The position numbers and the translations under genes are program-made. Below are positions 8,821 to 16,821 of a stretch of 64,000 bases of DNA, one piece after another. Each line of letters opens with the position of its first letter. Position 1 is the first letter of the stretch. Source of the stretch: Streptomyces sp. CC228A (GTDB taxonomy: Bacteria; Actinomycetota; Actinomycetes; Streptomycetales; Streptomycetaceae); contig NZ_JAJPUI010000007.1 of assembly GCF_021390935.1 (NCBI RefSeq), forward strand, positions 310,001 through 374,000. Direction: 5' to 3'. The notes under the pieces are model-generated. The model was not told where the DNA came from. It did no database searches and saw only the letters and a program-made list of their open reading frames with translations.

Positions 8821-9387
8821 ATGCCCCCGTCCCTCGACCACATCCGCGCCACCGCAGAGGCGTACCTCGACCGCTACCCGGACGAGCGAGACGTCCTGAC
8901 CGCGCTCTTGGCCGCTCTCGACGGCGAGGACGATCCGACCAGCCGCAAGACGTTCCCCACGCACGTCACGTGCAGCGCCATCGTCATCGACGCCGGCGAC
9001 CGGGTGCTGCACATCCACCACAACGTGACGGGCAAGGCCCTCGCGCCCGGCGGCCACAACGAGCCGGGCGACCAGGACCTGCCCGGTGCCGCTCTACGTG
9101 AACTATTCGAGGAGACCGGTATCCCTCGTGACGCCGTCGTCCCCCTCCCGGGCTTCGAGACCGTGCCGCTGGACATCGACGTGCACGACATCGCCGCGAA
9201 CGCCGCGAAGGGCGAGCCGGCCCACCAGCACATGGACTTCCGCTGGGCCTTCGCCCTCCGGACCCAACACACCGTGACACTCCAGGCCGAAGAGGTCGGC
9301 GGTTACGAGTGGCGCTCCTTCGAGGATGCCGCATCGCCGACCGTCCGCGCCAAGCTGGCCCTCCTCCCTCGCCCCACCCGTTCCTGA
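8821..9387 (+). CDS. NUDIX hydrolase
   Basis: A 188-aa protein with an N-terminal helical segment (residues 1-45) and a NUDIX domain. The box reads GGHNEPGD...RELFEETG, with the metal-binding REx2EE present and Asp replacing the first Glu. Such enzymes cleave nucleoside diphosphates linked to another group. It lies four bases after the SAHH-like stop and 22 bases before the KdsB-like gene. It is one of five NUDIX domains encoded around the insertion, which argues for a nucleotide-linked intermediate rather than general housekeeping. Confidence 0.88.
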   Translation: MPPSLDHIRATAEAYLDRYPDERDVLTALLAALDGEDDPTSRKTFPTHVTCSAIVIDAGDRVLHIHHNVTGKALAPGGHNEPGDQDLPGAALRELFEETGIPRDAVVPLPGFETVPLDIDVHDIAANAAKGEPAHQHMDFRWAFALRTQHTVTLQAEEVGGYEWRSFEDAASPTVRAKLALLPRPTRS

Positions 9388-9409
9388 CACCCACCAATGG
9401 GAGTACGCC

Positions 9410-10180
9410 GTGGCCGCCACCACCGCCGCACCGCCGAGCACCGCGCCCCGACGCCACATAGCCGTCATCCCCTGTCGCTGGGGAGCCTCCCGCTTTCCGG
9501 GGAAGCCCCTGGCACAGCTCGGGGACAAGCCGCTGCTGTGGCACGTCCACCAGCGCTGCCTGGAGGCGAAGCGCCTCGATGGCGTGGTAGTCGCCACCGA
9601 CGACGAACGCATCGAGGCGGCGTGCCAGGAACTGGGCATCGAGTGCGTGCGCACCGGAGAACACCTCACCGGCACCGATCGCGTCGCAGAGTGCGCGGAG
9701 CGCCTGCCCGCCGGTGCGTACATCAACGTCCAAGGCGACGAGCCGTTCATCTCGCCCGTCGCGATCGATGCCGTTTCAGAAGCCCTGGAACACCTGGTGC
9801 CGGGAACGCTCGCGGTGAACGCGTATACGGAGCTGGACGACGTCGGTGCCGTCCTGGACCACAACGTCGTCAAGGTCGTCGTCGACGCCGAGAGTAATGC
9901 CCTGTTGTTCTCACGGCAGCCTATCCCCTACCCGCGCGGGGACCGCCCGAAGTACCTGCGGCAGCTCGGACTCTATGGCTTCACCGGAACGGCCCTCAGC
10001 CTGTTCCGGCACCTCCCGCAGGGGCCGCTGGAGCGCACCGAAGGCGTGGAGATGCTGCGCTTCGTCGAACACGGCCACGGTGTACGGATGCTCCGCGTCA
10101 TAGACGACGGTCTCGCGGTCGACACACCGGAGGACCTCGCGAGGGCCAGCACGCTCCTACACTCCCAGCCGGTCCGATGA
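9410..10180 (+). CDS. KdsB-like cytidylyltransferase (CMP-sugar synthetase)
   Basis: A 256-aa GT-A-fold nucleotidyltransferase. The start shows AVIPCRWGASRFPGKPL, then VVVATDDERI, YINVQGDEPFI and the SRQPIPYPRG segment, all characteristic of 3-deoxy-manno-octulosonate cytidylyltransferase. CTP-dependent activation of an acidic sugar is the family reaction. Streptomyces makes no lipopolysaccharide, so the substrate is likely a specialised sugar acid. GTG 9410 follows GGGAG, and the frame ends overlapping the next gene (ATGA). Confidence 0.88.
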   Translation: MAATTAAPPSTAPRRHIAVIPCRWGASRFPGKPLAQLGDKPLLWHVHQRCLEAKRLDGVVVATDDERIEAACQELGIECVRTGEHLTGTDRVAECAERLPAGAYINVQGDEPFISPVAIDAVSEALEHLVPGTLAVNAYTELDDVGAVLDHNVVKVVVDAESNALLFSRQPIPYPRGDRPKYLRQLGLYGFTGTALSLFRHLPQGPLERTEGVEMLRFVEHGHGVRMLRVIDDGLAVDTPEDLARASTLLHSQPVR

Positions 10181-10701
10181 CTGGCCAGTCGCCGCTCCTT
10201 GAGCCCGCAGACGTTGCCGGTCCGTCACGGCAGCCCTGGGCGCGGGGCCCCGAAAACCCAAGCGTCACACGCGTACCCAACATCGGCGTGTCGGCCACCG
10301 GTCGATCGGTGGGCCTCCGGGCCGAACAAGGATCCGTGGGCCCTACATGCGACGTCGAGCGCCCCATCTCGGGGTTCAGGCAACGGCTCAAACACGCGTG
10401 TTCGATATCGGGGTCCACCTCGTTGACCTCGATGTCGTCGTACAAGGCCCAACAGACCAGGGCCCAACAGACCAGGGATGGAGGACCGCAGTTGAGCACA
10501 GCAGGCACACGCGAGTTCAACCAGGACGGCAAAGCTTCTCCTCCGCTGCCAGCGAGGATCCAGTGCACGCGGCAGTACTCCGCTAACTCCCTCGCTCCGG
10601 CCTCCCTCCGCAAGCGCTGCGCCCAGGTGCCGAAGGTGCCGCACCGCATCATCGGGATGTCCTGGCGTTTCGACAGCCCGGATACGAGGTGGGCGGCATG
10701 A
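10177..10701 (+). CDS. Unrecognised protein, translationally coupled at both ends
   Basis: This 174-aa frame begins at an ATGA overlap with the cytidylyltransferase stop and ends at an ATGA overlap with the ABC transporter start, which supports it as a real gene. I recognise no domain. It is rich in Ser, Thr, Gln and Arg, has cysteines near residues 58, 73, 128 and 147, and its codon use is less GC-biased than its neighbours. A 15-base tandem repeat lies inside it. An alternative is a 69-aa product from TTG 10492, which has a strong GGAGGA site seven to eight bases upstream. A precursor peptide is possible but not demonstrable. Confidence 0.42.
   Translation: MTGQSPLLEPADVAGPSRQPWARGPENPSVTRVPNIGVSATGRSVGLRAEQGSVGPTCDVERPISGFRQRLKHACSISGSTSLTSMSSYKAQQTRAQQTRDGGPQLSTAGTREFNQDGKASPPLPARIQCTRQYSANSLAPASLRKRCAQVPKVPHRIIGMSWRFDSPDTRWAA
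10446..10475 (+). repeat. 15-base tandem repeat, two copies
   Basis: GGCCCAACAGACCAG occurs twice head to tail and encodes a duplicated AQQTR stretch in the unrecognised frame. Just downstream are GGAGGA and TTG 10492, an alternative start. Confidence 0.9.
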
Positions 10702-12698
10702 GCGAGCCCGCCGATGCAGCAACCAGCAGCGTTCCCGGGCCGCGGTCCGCCCCGCTGCCTCCGCCGCCGACGGCTGTGCCCGCCGGCCCGGAGGACGGCG
10801 ACATGACCGACGCGATGGAAGAGGCGTACTGGTCCGTCCACGACGGCGCCGCCGCCAGCGCCACGGTGCGCCAGGTCCTGGTGCGTCTGCCCAGGATCAC
10901 CGCCCTGATCGGGCGGCTCGCCTGGCAGGCGGACCGCGCCTCCACCGTCACGGCGGTCGTCTGCCAGCTGGCCTCGGCCGCGATGGCCGCCTTCGGGCTG
11001 ATCGCCTCGGTCGGAGTCCTCCAGCACCTGTTCGCCCAGGGCCCCACGCCCGATCGCGTACGCGCGGCCATCCCGCAGATCCTCCTCGTCGCGGGCTTCC
11101 TCGCCGCCCGCGCTCTGCTGGAGGCCGCCGTCTCGCTGGCCCAGGCACGCGTCACCCCGAAGATCCGCACCGCGCTGGAGTGCGAGTTCCTGAGCCTCAC
11201 CGCGCACGTACGGCTCGAGGCCGTCGAGGACGCCGACTGGCACGACGAGGTGCACCGCGCCAACGACCGGGGCCTCTTCTACGCCCGGATGATCGTCGGA
11301 CAGGTCGTCTCCCTGGCCTCCGCGGCCCTCGGCCTCATCGGCACCGCCGGCGTCCTGAGCATCCTCCACCCGGCCCTGCTCCCGCTGCTGTTGCTGTCCG
11401 TCCTGCCGGTGGGGGCTGCCGCCGTGCACAGCGCGCGGGCCCGCTTCCACTCCTTCAAGCGCTGGAACGCGCTGCAACGCCGCGTCCGGGTCTTCTCCTG
11501 GCTGCTGCTCGACGTGGACGCGGCCGCGGAGCTGCGCTCCGACACCGCCCAGGACGCCCTGCTGGACGAGCACCGCCGCCTGACCAGCAAGATCGCCGAA
11601 GAGGACACCCGCCTGGGCGCGAACGCGGCCCTGATCAACCTCGCCGGCCGCGCGGTGGGCGGAGTCGGCACCGGCATCACCTACGCCGCGCTGGCCGCCA
11701 TGCTGATCGCCGGATGGCTCCCCCTCGCCGCAGGGGCTGGCGCGGTCCTGGCCATCCAGTCCGGACGGTCCTCCCTCACCCAGCTCATCGAGATCGCCCA
11801 CCTCGTCTACGAGCACGCCCTGTGGGTCGACGACCTCCTCGCCGTCCAGGAGAGCAGCCGCCGCCTCCTTCCCCGGGCGGCCGGGGCACGGGCGCCGGAG
11901 AAGGTGCGCGAGATCACCGTCCAGGACGTCCACTTCACCTACCCCGGCAAGGACACCCCGGCGCTCGACGGCGTCTCCTTCACCCTCCGCGCCGGGGAGA
12001 CGGTGGCGTTCGTCGGCCTCAACGGATCGGGGAAGTCGACCTGCGCCAAGGTGCTGGCCGGTCTGTACGAGCCGCAGCAGGGCAGCGTGAGCTGGGACGG
12101 CGTCGACGTACGGCAGATGGACTCCAAGTCGCTGCACCGGCAGGTCGCCTGTGTCCTGCAGGACCCGGTGCGGTTCCCCTTCAGCGCCCTGTCGAACATC
12201 ACCGCCGGAACCGGCACCCTCACCGAGGCCGAGCCCGGGCGCGCCCTGGCAGCCGCGCGGGCCGCGGGAGCCGACGGCGTCATCGCCACACTCCCCGCCC
12301 AGTGGACGACGCTGCTGTCCAAACGGTTCAAGGGCGGGCAACAACTCTCGGGCGGACAGTGGGCGAAGATCGCCGTCGCCCGGGGCCTGTACAAGGCGGC
12401 GCCGCTGCTGCTCCTGGACGAGCCGACGGCGAGCATGGACCCGCCGTCCGAACACGCCGTGTACGAGGCCGTGCTGCGCGGCCGGCTGCGTACCGACCAG
12501 ATCACCGTGCTGATCTCCCACCGGCTCGCCAGCGTCGTCGACTGCGACCGCATCCTCGTCTTCGACAGCGGCCGCATCGTCGAGTCCGGGTCCCACGACC
12601 AGTTGATGCGCAGGGGTGGTGACTACGCCGCCATGTTCACCTTGCAGGCCAGCGGCTACCAGGCCGGCGCCGCCACGGCCGAGGAGGCGGGCCGGTGA
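10698..12698 (+). CDS. ABC transporter, fused permease and ATPase (exporter type)
   Basis: A 666-aa half-transporter. After about 55 disordered residues come roughly five or six membrane segments (residues 75-350) and an ATPase domain (400-650). The ATPase has Walker A GLNGSGKST, signature LSGGQ, Walker B LLLLDEPTAS and the H-loop ISHR. The order is that of homodimeric exporters. ATG 10698 is chosen because it overlaps the preceding stop; an in-frame ATG at 10689 is possible. It is directly coupled to the MFS gene, so the operon had two export routes before the insertion. Confidence 0.93.
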   Translation: MSEPADAATSSVPGPRSAPLPPPPTAVPAGPEDGDMTDAMEEAYWSVHDGAAASATVRQVLVRLPRITALIGRLAWQADRASTVTAVVCQLASAAMAAFGLIASVGVLQHLFAQGPTPDRVRAAIPQILLVAGFLAARALLEAAVSLAQARVTPKIRTALECEFLSLTAHVRLEAVEDADWHDEVHRANDRGLFYARMIVGQVVSLASAALGLIGTAGVLSILHPALLPLLLLSVLPVGAAAVHSARARFHSFKRWNALQRRVRVFSWLLLDVDAAAELRSDTAQDALLDEHRRLTSKIAEEDTRLGANAALINLAGRAVGGVGTGITYAALAAMLIAGWLPLAAGAGAVLAIQSGRSSLTQLIEIAHLVYEHALWVDDLLAVQESSRRLLPRAAGARAPEKVREITVQDVHFTYPGKDTPALDGVSFTLRAGETVAFVGLNGSGKSTCAKVLAGLYEPQQGSVSWDGVDVRQMDSKSLHRQVACVLQDPVRFPFSALSNITAGTGTLTEAEPGRALAAARAAGADGVIATLPAQWTTLLSKRFKGGQQLSGGQWAKIAVARGLYKAAPLLLLDEPTASMDPPSEHAVYEAVLRGRLRTDQITVLISHRLASVVDCDRILVFDSGRIVESGSHDQLMRRGGDYAAMFTLQASGYQAGAATAEEAGR

Positions 12699-13495
12699 AC
12701 CCCTCCACCACCACTTCCCCGCTCACCGGGCCCGGTGGCCCCTCGTCCACGTCGTTGTGGCGGCACCGCGACTTCCGGCGGTACCTCACCGGCCAGACCG
12801 CCAGCGTGGCCGGCAGCTCGATCAGCTCGATGGCGATCCCGGTGCTCGCCGTACTCGAGCTCGACGCGACGCCCGGCCAGGTGGCCTGGCTGGCGTTCTG
12901 GGGGCAACTGCCGCCCGCACTGCTCGCTCTGCACGCCGGTGCGCTCGCCGACCGGCACTCCAAGCGACGGCAGATGATCATCGGTGACCTGGTGAGCGCT
13001 ACAGCGCTGGCGACGGTACCGGTGGCCGCGGCCCTGGACGCACTGACCCTGACGCAGCTCATGGTCGTCGCCGCGGTTCAGGGTGCCGCGGGCGTGGTCC
13101 ACGACGCGGCGGCGATCAGCCTGCTGCCGACCCTGGTCGACCGGTCCCTGATCCAGCGGAGCAACAGCCGCATCGGGAGCCTGTTCGCGATCGCCGCGAC
13201 CGGCGGCAGCAACCTCGGCGCCGCACTGACCGCGCTGCTCGGCCCGGCCCGCGCCCTGCTCGGAGACGTCGGCTCCTACCTCCTCAGCGCCTGGTGCACC
13301 GCCCACATCCAGGCCCGCGAGACCACCCCGACGCGGACCGTGCGGCGCCGACTGCGGACGGAGATTGCCGAGGGCCTGCGGTACGTGCGCGACGACCACC
13401 GGCTGAGCGTGCTCACCTGGGTCAACGCCACCACCTCCCTGGGACTGGCCGCGCTCAACACCCTGTGGGCGCTGTACCTTCTTGTTCCCGCTTAA
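12695..13495 (+). pseudogene. MFS exporter, N-terminal half, interrupted by the mobile element
   Basis: Native codons run from GTG 12695 to 13475. From there the frame enters the element and stops after a foreign tail (VPA). The visible part has about six membrane segments, the MFS loop GALADRHSKRRQ and the DHR-containing central loop (YVRDDHRLS), as in EntS-like MFS_3 exporters. The missing C-terminal half lies at 57,232-57,848. The rejoined gene is exactly 466 codons with no frame change. The truncated 266-aa product is probably non-functional. Confidence 0.93.
13476..13491 (+). other. Left attachment junction (attL)
   Basis: Core ACCTTC (13,476-13,481) is followed by the element end TTGTTCCCGC. 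The core differs from the right core in one position (T for G at the fifth base). The first four bases, ACCT, are shared, so strand exchange lies within or beside them. Confidence 0.85.
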
Positions 13496-13582
13496 CGACT
13501 GTGTTGCTTACTGTCTGCCACCCCACCTGACCTGCTTGTTTGCCTGTTGCAGTCCGCCGGGTTGCATTGATACTCATCGGCC

Positions 13583-15043
13583 ATGCACCAATCGACGTAC
13601 TCATCAGCGGGCTGGGAGTCCTGGGGGCTCTCGTTCAGGCCGGCGATCCCGGAGGGGATGCCGTTGCTGTTCGACGACGACCTCCTCTTCGAAGACAGCA
13701 ACGGCGTCCGCCCCACCACCGTGATCAACTGCTGGGCCTGCGAGCTGCCAGCGAATGGATGCCCATCGCCGAACTCGTGGCCCTACTACGTGCGTACGGT
13801 GCGTGAGTGGCTGGAGTTCATATCCGGGCGTGGGGTCGTCCTTTTCGACACGCGGCGTCGCCTGAAGGCAGCGTTGAGCGCGTACTCCGTGTATCGAGCC
13901 CGGGGCCCCATCAAGCACCGCTTCGAAGCGTCCACGTGGAACCAGAGCATGGGGATTCTGGCCGGGTTCTACAAGTGGGCGAAGGATGAGGAGTACACGG
14001 ACTCGGAGCCGTTCACGTACCGGCAGGCGGTCTGGGCTTTCAAGGGGCAAGTCCGTCGCGGGCGGGTCAACCAGTCACGGCGGCGCCAGGCGAAGCCTCA
14101 TGTGACGATCAAGTATCTCGACGACGACTTCACGGACATCTTCCTCAAGGCGTTGGCGGGGTTGGATCCTGACGGGGAGCGGGATCCGAGGTACCGGGGG
14201 CGGGAGCTGGCCCGGAACTCAGCGGTCGGCCGGTTGATCGTCTCCAGCGGTCTGCGAAGCCAGGAGTACACGTACCTGCTGGCCTGCGAAGTGCCACTGC
14301 TCCCCTCGCGACGGACTGCGGTGCCTGTGTCGTTCCCGGTCCCGTCCGGTATCACCAAGGGAAGCAAGTACCGCGAGTCGTGGATCGATTACGACTCGCT
14401 GGCTGAACTGCGCTCCTACATCGCCCTCGACCGGGCAGCGGCGACGTTCGGATCGTCGTGGCGTCCGCCGGCCCGCTGGGGAGAGCCGCTGTTCGTGACG
14501 GACGCCGACGAGCGCGGCGGACGCGTGAACGGGGTCCGTGTGCGGTGGAACTCACTCGGCCCTGACGAGCGGCGGCGTCTGGTCGCCCCGGAGGGAGGCT
14601 CGATGCTGCTGTCGGTTTGGGGTCAGGGGCGCCCCTTCACCGGATGGTCCACGGTCTTCGCCAGGACCTCCGACCGCATCCGCGAGCGATACGAGCCGCG
14701 CTTCCCGCATGTCAACCCGCACCGGTTGCGTCACACCATGGCCATGGCGACCATGGCGCGCCTGATGCGCGGCTGGTACGAGCAGGCCGCTCGGCAGGTC
14801 CGCGACACCGATGACGATGCCGCCCTGGCGCACTACCTGCGGACGCAGGAGCCGCTGCTGATTCTGCGTGATCTGCTCGGACATACCAGCTCGCTGACCA
14901 CGGAATCGTACCTGCACCGCCTGGACGTACTGCGCCTGTTCACTTCCCTGTACCGGCGGGTCGGCAAGGAGTACGGGCTGCTGGACGAGGACGTCGAGCT
15001 GGAGCTCGGGACCGAGTTCGACGACGAATCGGCGGTGCTCTGA
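13583..15043 (+). CDS. Tyrosine recombinase A of the trio (TnpA-like)
   Basis: A 486-aa integrase with all catalytic positions visible: Arg225 in SSGLRSQEY, Lys in ITKGSK (259/262), HRLRHT (His380, Arg383), His434 in LLGHTSS and the nucleophile Tyr443 in TESYLHR. The N-terminal 200 residues form the core-binding region. It starts about 100 bases from the left end and overlaps the second recombinase (TGATG). The ribosome site is weak and an internal start near 13,658 cannot be excluded. It is expected to cut one of the element ends. Confidence 0.92.
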   Translation: MHQSTYSSAGWESWGLSFRPAIPEGMPLLFDDDLLFEDSNGVRPTTVINCWACELPANGCPSPNSWPYYVRTVREWLEFISGRGVVLFDTRRRLKAALSAYSVYRARGPIKHRFEASTWNQSMGILAGFYKWAKDEEYTDSEPFTYRQAVWAFKGQVRRGRVNQSRRRQAKPHVTIKYLDDDFTDIFLKALAGLDPDGERDPRYRGRELARNSAVGRLIVSSGLRSQEYTYLLACEVPLLPSRRTAVPVSFPVPSGITKGSKYRESWIDYDSLAELRSYIALDRAAATFGSSWRPPARWGEPLFVTDADERGGRVNGVRVRWNSLGPDERRRLVAPEGGSMLLSVWGQGRPFTGWSTVFARTSDRIRERYEPRFPHVNPHRLRHTMAMATMARLMRGWYEQAARQVRDTDDDAALAHYLRTQEPLLILRDLLGHTSSLTTESYLHRLDVLRLFTSLYRRVGKEYGLLDEDVELELGTEFDDESAVL

Positions 15044-16821
15044 TGCCGGCCACCGTCACCCTGGACCCGCTGGGTGTGCACTGCATCTTCAGCGACGGGT
15101 CGGAGTATCGCCGTCGCCTGCGCGTGCTGCGGCCAGTGGAGCTCCCGGAGCTGGCGCGCACCCTGCTGGAGGGTGCTACGGATCTTGTACATCCGCACGG
15201 GCAGGTCGACAGTGCGGGCGGCTTCGACCTGTACCTCACGGCCGTCCGCGGCTTCACCGACTGGCTGGTCGAGTTCGGGTTCTCCGGCGGGGCCTCTGAC
15301 CTGACGCGCGCGCTCCTCGCCCGGTACTGGCGGCAGGGGGTGCGGTCCTCCCAGGAGAGCGCGCTACGGGCGATGTTGCGCTGCGCGGATGACCAGGATC
15401 AGATTCTGGCGCCGGATGTGCGCGCGTTCGTCGATGGCCGGCTGTTCAACACGGGCGAGCGGTACGGCTCACACCAGCCGTACAGCGAAGCCGAATGGGC
15501 TCGGCTCATCCGTACCTGCCGGGCCGAGGTCGATGGCGCCTATCGCGCGTTCTGCGCGGCCCGTGAGCAGGCTTCGTCGGCTGAGGGGCCAGGGGCTTCG
15601 CTCCGTGAGCGCACTGCCCATCACTGGCTGGTGGTTCACAACGGGCCCAACGCGCTTGTCAAGGAGATGGCAGAGAGCGGCTCGTTCCCCTTCCGGCAGA
15701 GATACGGCGCCGGACTTCGCGCGGTGCTGGATCCGCTGATCCCGACCCTGGATGTGATCATCGCCTATCAGCTGCTGTTCGGCGCGTACACCGGCATCGT
15801 GCCGGACGGGATCACGGACCTGGGACTTACCGACATCGAGTGGGCGGGTGACGAGAAGATCCTCCTCAGCTACGTCAAGGGCCGCACGGCGGCGGAGAGC
15901 CTTGCTCTGTCACGTCAGGCCACCCGCCTGCTGGAACAGTGGCTCGATCACTCCGCGGTGGCCCGCCGATTCGCGCCCGAGGGGTTGCGCCCCGAGCTCT
16001 GGGTGCGTTTCACGCCGAGCGGCACGTGGGCGGGAGAGCGATGGCTGGCCAAGCCGGCCACGCGCCTGTCCGTAGTCCGCTGGGTTGAGCGCCGCCAAGC
16101 CGTCGACGAGGACGGGCACCCCACGCAGATGACTGGTGACGACGGTCTCCCCCTGGCCCTTCACCGGCACCGCATCCGCACGACCCACGACGCGCTGAAA
16201 GACCGCTCACACTGGCGCGGCAGCCGCCGCACCACGCTCGATCCGAATCGGTCCCCCGGAATCGAGGGGGACCACTACCTGACGAACACGACGCCGGCTC
16301 AGCGCGAGGCGGCGGAGGACATCATCGCCCAGGCACAGGAGGACCTGGTGCGCCGGGCGCTGCCGCCTTTGGTGCTGGCCACCGCCGATATGGCCGACCT
16401 GGTGGAGAACTATCCCGAGCACATGAAGCGGCTCGGCCTGGACGACAACGCCTTGGCGCAGCTGCTGTCCGGGGAACGCGACGTGTTCACCGCGGCGTGT
16501 GGGGATCAGCTGTCGGGACTCCACGGGCCGAAGGGCAAGCCCTGTCCGGCACGCCCGTGGGTGTGCCTGCTGTGCCCGCTGGCCTTGTTCGCTCCCCGCC
16601 ATCTGCCGAACCTGCTGCGGCTACGGGCGTTCTTCTCCCGCCAGTGGCAGCAGATGACCACCGCCGAGTTCATTCCCGTCTTCGGCCCGTACGCCCACCG
16701 TCTCGACGAGATCCTGACTCCCGGCCGGTACTTCTCCGAGCACGCGCTGCGGGCAGCTGCTGTCGAGGTCACCGGCTCCGATGTGGAGCTTCCACTGCGA
16801 CCTGAGGAGCACACCGTATGA
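15043..16821 (+). CDS. Tyrosine recombinase B of the trio (divergent)
   Basis: A 592-aa protein in the second position. The segment LLFGAYTGIVPDGITDL aligns with the TGLR box of integrases but has Val253 where the first catalytic Arg is expected. An HRHRIRTTHDAL block (His374-Arg377) supplies an HxxR-like motif, and a candidate tyrosine lies in GDHYLTN. A cysteine cluster, CPARPWVCLLC (501-511), may bind zinc. The missing Arg suggests it acts in complex with A and C rather than alone. It is coupled to both neighbours by overlapping start and stop codons. Confidence 0.85.
   Translation: MPATVTLDPLGVHCIFSDGSEYRRRLRVLRPVELPELARTLLEGATDLVHPHGQVDSAGGFDLYLTAVRGFTDWLVEFGFSGGASDLTRALLARYWRQGVRSSQESALRAMLRCADDQDQILAPDVRAFVDGRLFNTGERYGSHQPYSEAEWARLIRTCRAEVDGAYRAFCAAREQASSAEGPGASLRERTAHHWLVVHNGPNALVKEMAESGSFPFRQRYGAGLRAVLDPLIPTLDVIIAYQLLFGAYTGIVPDGITDLGLTDIEWAGDEKILLSYVKGRTAAESLALSRQATRLLEQWLDHSAVARRFAPEGLRPELWVRFTPSGTWAGERWLAKPATRLSVVRWVERRQAVDEDGHPTQMTGDDGLPLALHRHRIRTTHDALKDRSHWRGSRRTTLDPNRSPGIEGDHYLTNTTPAQREAAEDIIAQAQEDLVRRALPPLVLATADMADLVENYPEHMKRLGLDDNALAQLLSGERDVFTAACGDQLSGLHGPKGKPCPARPWVCLLCPLALFAPRHLPNLLRLRAFFSRQWQQMTTAEFIPVFGPYAHRLDEILTPGRYFSEHALRAAAVEVTGSDVELPLRPEEHTV

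Noticed and set aside
9410..10180. Lipopolysaccharide Kdo synthesis
   Set aside because: The cytidylyltransferase is KdsB-like, but no KdsA, KdsC or Kdo transferase is present and the organism appears Gram-positive.
10390..10490. Possible FxLD-type precursor (a frame reading VFDIGVHLVDLDVVVQ)
   Set aside because: The stretch is in a frame without a good start or ribosome site and no lanthionine synthetase is nearby. The resemblance to FxLD leaders is too short.
10098..12596. Very long minus-strand frame (832 codons) opposite the ABC transporter
   Set aside because: It lies antisense to a gene with complete ABC motifs and has low-complexity Gly/Arg/Asp composition. Similar long antisense frames at 497-1,687, 16,506-19,139, 31,640-34,237 and 34,432-36,279 are also artefacts of high GC.
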